Of a stretch of 64,000 bases of DNA, positions 54,516 through 64,000 are shown one piece after another. Below the pieces are notes generated by a model. That model worked only from the letters and a program-made list of their open reading frames with translations. It was not told the origin of the DNA and did not search any database. This DNA comes from Anastrepha obliqua (taxonomy: Eukaryota; Arthropoda; Insecta; Diptera; Tephritidae): the NCBI RefSeq assembly GCF_027943255.1, contig NC_072893.1, forward strand, positions 39,392,001-39,456,000. Reading direction: 5' to 3'. Each line of letters begins with the position of its first letter. Position 1 is the first letter of the stretch. A program made the translations under genes and the position numbers.

Positions 54516-55439
54516 GCTCAGCCAATTCTCAATGAAATAAGACTATATGAATGAAAGGGCGGACAGAAGTAAATCCACATTTAAAATATAGGGATCATAA
54601 GATTAGGTACCTAAAATAAAAAGTCGAAAACATTCTCAAGGCAGTCAGTTATATGAACTGGAATGACTTGGGTTTTTCCCAACCAACAGCTGCCACCCCA
54701 GCGAATTAGCCGTATCCAGCTCACTCAATCTGACCCCTCGTCTATTGTCAGTGGAGCAGCACTATACAGGAATGCTGCTTGAAACACTTATTTGAGGGCT
54801 GGCATCGAGCCTAAGCTTGGACTCGAAATGTATTTCTCCTATGTTTAGCAAAGACGGTTCCACCCGAACTCAACTTCAGCTAGTTATAATCAGTGTAATG
54901 GACTACAAGCTTTGCGGTCACATGCTGCTCTAGCCAACCGGCGCCTCCAGCTCTAAAGCCTCTATTATGCACAATGCGACAATGCTTTTATTAAACACCG
55001 CAATCAGAGCTCTACAACTCCTCGAAACTTACCAGATCACTCCTTCTTTCATTCATCATAACCATCCCGCTCCTATTCTCGTTTGAGGGTCACTCAGTAG
55101 CTCGTGATCTCCTACACTGTATGTTCTATGTGTCACACCACTGCGTGCCACTAGATATTGGCCAAGTGAACACCGCGAAACAATGGTGGTGGCTTAGGGT
55201 TTTTATGTCCATAGGGACAGCACTTTACAATGTCAAACTCTAGTTGTCTGGTCAGACGCTAACGAAATATGAAATATTTAATACCTATACACCAGTCGAT
55301 TCTTTTTTTTGCTCGAATCACCACTCTTAACTTTAAGCAGAAAGGTTAAAATTTCCAAAGTCATTAGTCCGGGTGGTATCAACTTGCTGATATTGACACA
55401 TTGGATCCGATGTCTATATTACTATGGTATTTAAAAAGT
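54516..55439. other. Unassigned, perhaps retroelement debris
   Basis: Somewhat GC-richer DNA with LLSVEQHYTGMLLETLI-like wording near 54740. That could be the end of the same type of retroelement as the one to its right, but I cannot confirm it. Confidence 0.3.
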
Positions 55440-56280
55440 CCTAACGCTATTCTTATCGATAAGTAGGAATCGTGTGTATCTTACTAAATAGTGGGAAACC
55501 CGCGAACCAAGGAGATTCTTATTTCCCGATATCTCTCTTTCCTCCAGTAGTGAAAACACTTGGCGCCTCCTTCACAAGACATATGACCGCAGCTCCTCAT
55601 CAGCATGGCTTCCGTAGAGTGCACAGTATCACAGCAACGCTTAGCGTCTCAAACATAGAAATAAACCGTGTGTCTAACCAGAACTGTCTCTGAGAAAGAA
55701 TGGTTCAAATAGCGCTGCATCTTTCGAAGGCTTTCGATACAGATAAACACTCTCGCTTAAACTGAAGAGATGAACGGCAAACTACCCAAGTGGTCGATAC
55801 TCGTCGGCAACATTGTATATAGAGTAGGATAAAGCAGGGAACGTCGGAAGGGGCTATCGTTTCTGCCTTGGTTTTCGAGCTCTATACCTCGCCGCTTCCT
55901 CAACCGCCAAAGGGAGCTTCACTCATATCATAAATTGACGTTTGCTCGATATTGGCGACCGGCAGTGACATCAATGAGTTGTGTTCAAAAATGAACGACT
56001 AAATCTCCAGACTTTTCTCACTAAATCCAAAGTGACCTTATTTACCACCTGGAGACGAAGAAGATCAAACTACAACCGACGGTCAAAGTGGATGATATAT
56101 CAATACTGACTGACAACAACTCCAAGTTACTGCGCGTCAACTTTGACAGTTTGCTCCTGTGGTAATTGCCACTAAGCTCCAAAATCATAAGGTTTTCATT
56201 AGCTCGCTGGGGGCAAAGCCAAGAAATGTTGCTGGCGCCATTTAAAGCAATTGGTCGGTCAGTTCTGAATTACTATGTTT
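55440..56280 (+). pseudogene. Jockey-superfamily reverse transcriptase relic
   Basis: Reading on the plus strand: LNSGKPANQGDSYFPISLFP (about 55480-55540, where KP-SYRPISLLSP is expected), HQHGFRRVHSITATLS (about 55600-55645), QIALHLSKAFDT with the motif A D (about 55708-55745), GAIVSALVFELYT in place of GGVLSPVLFNFY (about 55850-55890), and VTLFTTWRRRRSNYNRR (about 56030-56085). The YADD box is destroyed. All blocks are in the right order but in shifting frames. Confidence 0.68.
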
Positions 56281-56395
56281 CTTAAAAAACCAAGTTAATT
56301 TTCTAATTTCGCGGGCTACGTACATTCGACTTTCGATTATTACTTTTTTATGTTGGTGCATTCGCCTCGAAGATATGTTCACGGTTTTAGCAATA

Positions 56396-57440
56396 CAGGG
56401 TAAGGTCCAAAATAAAAAAGATTGTTTTTATCAAATTTTGTTTTAAAATTGGTAAAACGTTTGCCGAAACATTTGAATTGATGAAAAAGGTTTAGGGCGA
56501 TGATTGACTATCTCGCGCCAGAGTTCATGAGTGGCTTACACGTTTCAGTGGTGGTTGTGAGAACATAAAAGACAACGAACATACGGGCCGCTCAAAATCA
56601 ATAATCACCGAAAACTCCATCGCAATTGTTCGTAAATTTATCAAAAATGAACGAAAATCATCGCCGAAATTCATGAAATCGGAGTTGAATATCTCCAAAA
56701 CATCGATTTATCGCATTTTAACTGATCATTTGGGCTTACGAAAGGTCTGTGTATGTTTCATTTCGCACAAGTTAACTGAGGACCAAAAGTTGCTCAGAAT
56801 TCAACATTCGAAAGACCTCATTAAAGAGCCGAGAAAAAACGAAAACTTCCTTCACAGCATTGTAACCAATGATAAAACGTGGTGCTTCCAATATAAACCT
56901 GAAACTAAGCATCAAAGTGCCAAATGGAAGGCCCCAGATGAGCCACCAACCAAAAAATCGCGTTTGAGGAAGTCAAAAATTAAGTCGATGCTCATTTATT
57001 TTTACGATTCCAAGGGAGTCGTTCGCAATAAGTTCATGCCAATGGGCCAAAACGTCAATGCAATTTTTTATCTTGGCGTTTTGGAGAATGAGGAAATTGA
57101 CGTTTATTGCAGGATAATCCATCATCTCATCGATCCACACTTGTGACTGATTTTTCGACTAAAACTCGCATTTCAACCATCAATTGCCGGAAAATTGAAT
57201 TTGGTCCTGCAAGGAAAACGTTTTGAGTCCATAGAGGTATTCCAAAAGACTTGTACCGACATCCTGAAGGACATTCCGGTCAATGATCTGAAACACTCTT
57301 TCCAAAAGCTTTTAGATCACGCAAAATAGTGTATCGAGGCCAGAGGGGCCTATTTTGAATAACTAAACTCGAAGTTATCAGTACATAGCTCCTGTCGTTT
57401 CTATTTTAGCTCTGTCTTGTTTATTTTGGACTTCACCTTG
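56396..57440 (+). mobile_element. mariner, internally deleted, with ITRs and TA duplication
   Basis: Ends pair as CAGGGTAAGGTCCAAAATAA (from 56396) and, on the minus strand, CAAGGTGAAGTCCAAAATAA (from 57440). The ITRs are about 28 bp, each bordered by TA (56394-56395, 57441-57442). Coding runs KIGKTFAETFELMKKV (about 56440-56490), LSRARVHEWLTRFSGGCENI, ISKTSIYRILTDHLGLRKVC (about 56690-56750), then the first acidic block IVTNDKTWCFQYKPETKHQS and the following part to 57146 in a 157-codon frame. It then jumps over the second and third aspartates to GKRFESIEVFQKTCTDILKD (about 57210-57275) and the terminal AKCIEARGAYFE-like end. At 1045 bp it is about 250 bp shorter than a full mariner. Confidence 0.9.
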
Positions 57441-60400
57441 TACAGCATTTTTAGTTATTTGTGAAAGGCATAAATAAAACAAGTGTTTGGGTGTTTGTCG
57501 GTTTTCTGCTTTCGAAAGAAAAATGAATCAAAGAAGTTGAATTAAATTTTGTGAAAAAAATGGAATTAAATGCTCAAAAATACTTGAAATGTATGCAGTG
57601 CCCATTTGGTCACCTGGCACTATTAGTACGCAGTAGAAGAAGTGCTCAACCAGTCAAAAAACTGTTATCAGAACAGCCACGCGATATATTTTGATGCCCC
57701 TTTAAAACATCTTTACAGCGAGGATACTATGCTTCCAGTTGAGGCAGAAATAGTGGTATTTTTCAAAGAGGCACTTTAAAAGTGAGAAAATTAAGTTTAT
57801 GATATACCAATTTTTTCCTTTTTCTTTTGTTTTATAAACCAAAAACAAATACAAGTGGTTCGCAAACAAGAATTTTTGCCCATTATCGCGCCCATTACAT
57901 TTTGCTACAAAAATGAAAAATTAAATTCAATTTAAAAGGGAAACTTACTTTGCTGTCACTCACTCTATGAAATACTCACCACGTCAAAAATGCAATCAAT
58001 TCTACCCCAAACACACAAACTTTTTCATTATCCACGCATTGTTAAAGCTTTAAAACAAAGCACAGCAGTCGCAGTAACAGCAGCAGCATCACCAGTAACA
58101 ATGGAGGCGTCTAGTTGGCTCATCAAAATTCCACAACTTCATGCGGCAATGCTGTCACACTTCATCTGATGCGTCGACTACTCTCTAGTAATACATAATA
58201 CCCGCAGCCACACTTGGGAGAGAAGAAACCAATGCCAGTAATGTAAAAATCACAGCGCGGTATGCCGTTACGCCAATGGCTGAAAAGACGCGCTTACGCC
58301 ACATGGCGTATACGCAATCTACATACACGGAATATGGGTATGCATATGTGTATGAGGCGCATGGATGTGTGCTGAGCAACAGTCAAGCCACGTCAGAGAT
58401 AGAAGGCAAACAATGTAGGGAAATCAAGTTAATCCCGTATGGAAGCCGATTAGTTAGGCGACACAAAAGCTTTGTACGTAGAAGAGGAGTTGTGGAAGAG
58501 GGAAGAAGAGGAAGTGAAGAAAATACAGAATTTAGCACGCCGAGAAAAGCTGAGAAGAGGTTTAGAAACTGTGGCGTGTAACGCGAGTGGTTGGTTCAAG
58601 TCATAAGCTGATGAGTAATGTGGTTGAGTTGGTGTGGAGGAGTTTTTTTATTTTTTTTTTTTTTTTGTTTTATTTACTTATTTGTTATTTTTTATTTCAT
58701 TTTATTCTCTTCCTGAAGGGCAGCCATAAAAGTGTTAAAGAGAAGACGATGTAGACGGAGGAACCTACAAAAAACACTGCATTGAAGTAAATGCCGCTAC
58801 AAAGTGGGTGTCTAAATGGGTGTGGCATTAGGGTCAACAAAAAAGGCATATAAATGCTAAATCAAAGTCAAACTGAGTAGAAAGTTGAAAGACAGTTTTA
58901 GCGAAATTATAAAAAGGAAACTTGTATAGAAGTTCAAAACAATACAGTCATTAAATGTGTAGCACACAAAGGGAAAGAAAAAGCAACAAAAAATAAATAA
59001 AAATGTGCGAATATTTGAGTTGCATAGTTATTATTTTGCCTAGACTAAGCGACAACAGCATTCAGTTGGTGTTTTCACTTTGTAATTTCAGCGTTCGCAG
59101 CAAAAATGTGTATGTCCCCCTCACTCACTTCTCCGCTCTATCTCGCGCTATGTCATGGTCACAACGATGGCACAACCTTGGAATGTCAATGAAATGTCAA
59201 TTGTGCGCGGGTCATACTACTTCATCGCACCAACATACACACATACATTTATTTATGCACGAGTATAAGCAAGCAGTGAAGAAACAGTATTCGGTAACGT
59301 AAGCGCCTATCAAATTTTCTAAAGTGGCACTCGAATTTTTTTTTTATTCTGTTTAGTGTCTTATTTGGCGTCAAACGATATGTAGTTGACAGTTTTTCCA
59401 GCCGTACTTCACAAGCCGCTATAAAAGGTATGTGGGCTTAAAAGAGCATAAAATATACTTCAAAACAGCCAGTTGAGTCTCAAAAAGTATAAAATCTAAT
59501 GCGAATATTCAATACCAATCAGCTAAATATATTCCCAGGAGTATCAAATATATTGTCGAGAGCGTCTAGTGTTCTTCAGAAGACAGCTAATGCATGCACT
59601 TTAGATATTCTGCAATGCATTTGATATCCTTTGAAGCACATTTCCTGCTTTGCTTTCTTAAGTATATTTGACACTTTCTGGAGTAGGCCCAATGGATTTT
59701 GCAGTGCACTCACCTTTTTTTTAAAATACCGCTCGCTCATTACAAGTGAATTTGATGTTTTCTGAAAGCAACTGAATATTTTGAAGCTCATTTAACCGAA
59801 CGGATTTTTAATTATCATATTATGCGCAATAAAATGCTCACGCTAATCTTTTGTTAATAAAAATTAAATCTGGAATAAGTGATATCTATCAAATTGTATT
59901 CAAAAGGCAGGAATTCTACGCCAACTTCCACTATTTGCTTTAGCGGGGCGGGGCACTAGCTCACTTTTGCACTTAGGACAGAGAAGCTAAAATTTCGAAA
60001 CGACTCGCGCATATTTTTTCAGTGTCCCGAATTACCTTCATAGGCATTAAAGCGCGTTTACGGCCTTATATATAACCCAGTTTTATGCCCGTAGTACCTT
60101 ACATTTCGTGCATCATTCAACTCCCATACTCAACTTTATTTCCTGTTTCAGCTTGTACTCACTCCACAGACTCACATTAACCTGCAACTGTAATTTGTAG
60201 CACAAACCACAAAACTACGCGAGTGGCGCACAAAATCATCTTCCATAGCAAAAACCCAACCACACTCGCGTAGCACTGGATATATTTTTGGAGCGTTGTA
60301 CGAAACGCCAATGGCACAATGACGATTTTGATGTTCTTCAAATCCTTGTCACTGAAATCTCTAATGGCTTTGATGGCGGTCATAGTGTGTGTGTGTGTGT

Positions 60401-61154
60401 GTGTGTGAGTGTGAGTGTGAGTGTGAGTGTGAGGGTATCAGTGGAACCGTAGCTGTGGCCGGTTCGCGTTGACTTGTGGTGTCGCGGTGCAACAGCGTGG
60501 AAATGATTGAAAATCACACGCGCACCCAAACGATCTCACGACACTTTTGGCAATTTGTAAGATGAAATTGTCATGGGCAATCAGGGCAATGCCAACCGAG
60601 CAGAGCTGCTGTGTAAGGTACTGATGTAAAACAAATATTGGTCGCAAAGCAGAAAACGAAAAAAAAAAAGAAATGTGGGAAATGAAATTTTAAGATGTCG
60701 GTTGTTAGATGAAGGACATCCCAGCTGGTTGAAGACAAATTATTTATTGTGATAGAGGCAAAAAAAAAAGAACTCTTTCGTAATGTAAGCAATGTTCAGT
60801 GGAAGTTGGTGTGCAAGTGGAGGAAGATGAAAGATCGCATCAGTAGTACGCGCGAGGTGAGCAATACGCACGTGAGCTGCTGATGTGTTGAGCAAAAAAT
60901 GGTGAACGAAGGTTTTGTGGTAGGAGGATACATTGCCATGAGAGAAAGTTTCAAGTTAGAGCCAAAATTAACCGAAAATTTAAACAAGCAAATTTATGAA
61001 ATTGAATGATATTTTATTCAAGTGGAAGTATGTAACCATAATCTGATAAAACGGGTGTTTCAATTGGGACATAACCATTGTAATTTTAAAGTGGACTCAA
61101 CCGTAAGTTAGTTTACTATTTGATAATGTCAATTCACTTCCGATTGCATACGAA
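57441..61154. other. About 3.7 kb without recognised elements
   Basis: No RT or transposase motif on either strand. ORFs of 99-101 codons (58276-58581, 59003-59302) have no domain and are not supported. T-rich stretches lie near 58646-58667. This is the longest block here that looks like ordinary single-copy DNA, perhaps an intron or intergenic flank of a gene outside the window. Confidence 0.45.
60385..60434. repeat. (GT)n / (GTGTGA)n microsatellite
   Basis: About 12 GT dinucleotides followed by GTGTGA-type units up to 60434. Confidence 0.9.
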
Positions 61155-61740
61155 TTCTTCGATGTAATGAAAATATGGGTACCTGTTCATAGCGACATTT
61201 GCAGAAAACTGCCAGGCAGATGAGCTGGCTAGATAGGGGACATGTGAGGTAGTCACCCTGTAAAACGAGGGGGTCGGGATCCCGTTGGTAGGGTCTGCTT
61301 CCGGAGAGGTGCGCTTCGCATCAGCTCAGCGAGCGCTGGGCAAATACACAAACTCCTAAGGTGGCGAAATATTTTTGCCCACGAGTGGATCGGTGGCGTT
61401 CTAGGGATCTCCTGAGGTTAATAAAATCTCATATCTAGAATTTCGTAAGGTGCCCTTACAGGACAGTGGCCATGTGGTATACATGCTGCGAGACTCGGCA
61501 TTACTTCGAGTCCTTTTTGCATCAGTTGCATAAAGGATGGGGTGGAATGATCTCAGCACTTTCTCCTTAACTGTCTTAACGCCTGCTGATATTAAAGGCA
61601 GGCACTGATCAATTTCGTCAATCAAAAAAAATCTATTGATAACACGGCACTTCCAAAAGTTGGAGCTCTCTGTGTTCATACCGACGTGAACTTCGGATAT
61701 ACATAGATTTCGGCCTAAGCACTTAAAGATCTACTGCCAA
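61155..61740 (+). pseudogene. LOA-like RNase H / C-terminal fragment
   Basis: The plus strand reads IWVPVHSDI (about 61173-61200), then in shifted frames RFASAQRALGKYTNSKVAKY (about 61310-61370), LTGQWPCGIHAARLGITSSP (about 61455-61515) and FCISCIKDGVE with a zinc-knuckle relic and SQHFLLNCLNA (about 61515-61585). This is the end of RNase H and the C-terminal knuckle, as in the other LOA-like copies. It carries stops and frameshifts. Confidence 0.7.
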
Positions 61741-63325
61741 AATGGAAAAACTTGCTAAGCTGATGTCCCGAAGCTTTGCAAATTGGGTTTTGCAAAAATT
61801 ATGTTATGCCCTTATCGTAAAACCCTACAAAATAAAACGTAAATTGATGTTTATCACATTTTTTTTTTAAACATCACCAATGGGCAACAGAAAAAGTCAC
61901 TTGAAAACTTGTGGTTTACAGATAAAATGTGTTGAATGACAGTCGCAATTACAATTGGGGAAAAGTGACAAACGATTCGTGGTAGTTGGTGACGGCAAAT
62001 AAACGTTCGTACATAACAGTTGCCAACAGACAATGTTTCAGCTGCTGGATTCTGATGACGGAATGGCAAAAAATCTCTGAACAAACTCTACGTCTGGGCT
62101 ATGGGAACGGAGTTCTGATCTGTCAAAACACTAGCAACGCACACGATGAAGATTGTGGAACGTTGGGAAGTGGAAGATTAGGAAATTATAGACTGATAGA
62201 AATGGTTGTCAATCAAAATCGAGCAAGTCAAACTACTAAGCATACTCCTTAGACAATTGAAATGAGCACATAGCCAAGAGAACTGATCTGAAATACGGCA
62301 AAGATGAAGTATTTTTCGTGGCAATAGCCTAGAAAAGCGGGCGGTTGCAGCTAGAACTCTACCAAAAAAAAATTTTCACTTTAATGTTTATGATCGAAAA
62401 TCTTCCGTGCAACCAAATTTCAGTTATATTTTAAATAGCAAAGGAATTAAAGACCACGCTCGAGATTGGATTAAAAAGAGTTTGAAGTTCTCACAACCAC
62501 TTACACAATACAACATCGATCAGAGTTCGAAGACACCGAGATACGCCCGACATGTATGGATGCAGCCTAATACAGAAAAAGGAGCCAACGACAAAGATTG
62601 GAGAATCTAAGCGAAGCTAACAAACTCCCCGAAGTTTCATAATCACACAATTTAAAGTGAAGACCAAAGCAATGCTAACAGTAGGTGCATTAGTAAAGAT
62701 GTCTGAATATTATCGCTTCAGTTTTGACAAAATTCGATAACAGAATAACACGCAACTTACTGAAAAAAAACCGATGCCGGCATTTCAATCGAGAGATCTA
62801 CAGAGTAGATAGACAAATAGGCAGATAGACTTAAGACGGAAGGGAGGAAAAATGCAAAAAATTAAAAAATTGATGGAACGAGTTATCGAACTAAAATAAA
62901 GTTCTTGATGATTTTTTCTTCCTATTTAATATTTTTTGTTATTTTCTATATTTTGTAATAACGCTTTTGATATTACTTTTAATCTTCATTTTTTAATAAT
63001 TTTTTTCAATCAAAAATAAAAAATATTTACCTTTAATAGCTCACAGAGCGAACACATTTGCAAAAGGATGGACAAGAATGCAATATAAAACTTGCGATAG
63101 GATCGAAAACAGCGCCACAGGCGACAAACACACATACGCCCACTGTCCAATCGAATAAACGAGCTTCGCGTATGACTATGTACTCGTGAGCTGGCAGTGA
63201 AAAATATTCTTCATAACCTAAAATATTGAATTTTCCATATTTACTCTTTTAATCTAAAATAATTTGTAACACTATAGAGAGCTTTTGAAGGATGACTTTC
63301 GAGTCGGATCTGACCAAAGCGAATC
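61741..63325. other. Spacer without recognised genes
   Basis: Frames below 90 codons with no recognised motif. AT-rich, especially 62880-63030. Confidence 0.45.
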
Positions 63326-64000
63326 TACAGGGTAACAAAAAATAACTGTATACAAACTTCTTTGTGCAATTAGATAAATGTAAATTTTTTTAGCGAATGC
63401 CCTTATTTTGTGATTGTTGTGTGTGTTCTGAAGTACAAAAACGCAACTGCGAGATAGCACGGAAACTTGGAATTGCACGTTCATTGGTTTCTCGTGCAAT
63501 CAAACGATTTAAGGAGCTTGGTATGAAAGGCGACCGTCCTGGAAGAGGAAGAAAACGAACTGTTAACACTTCCAACAACCGAAAAATCATCAAAAAAAGA
63601 GTTCATCGAAATTCTATGTTCTCGATGAGGAAAATTGCTCGTGAGACAGGAATTAATCGTGAATCAGTTCACCTTATAGCAAAAAAAGAACCTGGACTTA
63701 AGTCTTATACACTACAAAAATGCCAGCTGCTCACGGATGAAAACAAGAAAGTAAGACTCGAAATATGTCGCTCGCTCCAACGTCGGGCCACAGGTACGGG
63801 CTGGGAAAAATCGTCTTTACGGATGAGAAGCTGTTTACCGTTGAACAAGCTCACAATCATCGAAGCATCAGCAATTGGTCTACAGCCCACAGAGCAAAAA
63901 GAGTGGTGCAAACCAATTTCCCCTCTTTCATTACTCCCCAAGAATTTCAACCCCACCGGATCTGAATCCGCTAGATTACAGCGTATGGTCGACTTTGGAA
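63326..64000 (+). pseudogene. Tc1/mariner superfamily element, cut by the window edge
   Basis: A TA followed by CAGGGTAACAAAAAATAACT (63326-63347) is a plausible left ITR. The transposase starts at the ATG at 63397 and reads NCEIARKLGIARSLVSRAIK (first HTH), GDRPGRGRKRTVN (hinge), SMRKIARETGINRESVHLIA (second HTH) and, after one frameshift near 63805, IVFTDEKLFTVEQAHNH with the first aspartate. The frame then jumps: HRAKRV and the following NFPSF block are present, but the second acidic motif is deleted. The last bases read DLNPLDYSVWSTLE in another frame, the third acidic block. The element continues past 64000. Confidence 0.82.

Noticed and set aside
58276..58581. 101-codon ORF as a host gene
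   Set aside because: No recognised domain, no splice or promoter evidence, and an opposite-strand ORF overlaps it. Such lengths occur by chance in this base composition.

Overview
This window looks like a piece of a fly (Diptera) nuclear genome, and a tephritid fruit fly is my best guess. The evidence is indirect: AT-rich DNA, many Tc1/mariner relics including rosa-like DD41D transposases (a type first described from Ceratitis), LOA/R1/Jockey-type non-LTR retrotransposons, long foldback MITEs and a tRNA-derived SINE. I found no convincing host protein-coding gene, tRNA, rRNA, CRISPR or bacterial feature. Almost everything recognisable is a transposable element, usually truncated, frameshifted or nested in another, in both orientations. 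The longest open frame is the reverse transcriptase of a Jockey-type insertion.

Layout. 1-9.9 kb: an R1/LOA-type relic (-), a second non-LTR relic (+) split by a SINE, a mariner relic (-) split by a MITE, a LOA/I-like relic with RNase H (-), a 713-bp foldback MITE and a Jockey-like C-terminal scrap. 10-20.3 kb: a Tc1/mariner relic, a SINE, an unassigned 106-codon ORF, two abutting RNase H-bearing retroelement ends (one - and one +, the latter running into 135 perfect copies of TAATC), a rosa-like 3' half, two more non-LTR scraps and a full-length mariner with both ITRs. 20.3-31 kb: mostly unassigned AT-rich DNA holding a perfect 106-bp-arm hairpin, two SINEs, mariner and rosa-like scraps and a piggyBac-type MITE. 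31-40 kb: a deleted Tc1-like element, colliding rosa-like and Tc1-like scraps, a LOA-like 3' end, the young Jockey insertion with an 11-bp target-site duplication, and a rosa-like deletion derivative with ITRs. 40-53 kb: unassigned DNA, an R1-like scrap between AAGTT-rich tracts, a sister copy of the TAATC-tailed element, a non-LTR element with its 5' leader, and a rosa-like element whose N-terminal half is inverted. 53-64 kb: two SINEs, a transposase N-terminal scrap, a Jockey-type RT relic, a deleted mariner with ITRs, about 3.7 kb without recognised elements, a LOA-like scrap, and a Tc1/mariner element cut by the window edge.

The elements do not form a pathway. They record successive insertions. 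The Jockey copy, the mariner at 19.0-20.3 kb, the TAATC array and the perfect hairpin look youngest. The mixture of dead, nested families in both orientations fits pericentromeric or other TE-rich intergenic DNA, and possibly a piRNA-producing region, but sequence alone cannot decide that.
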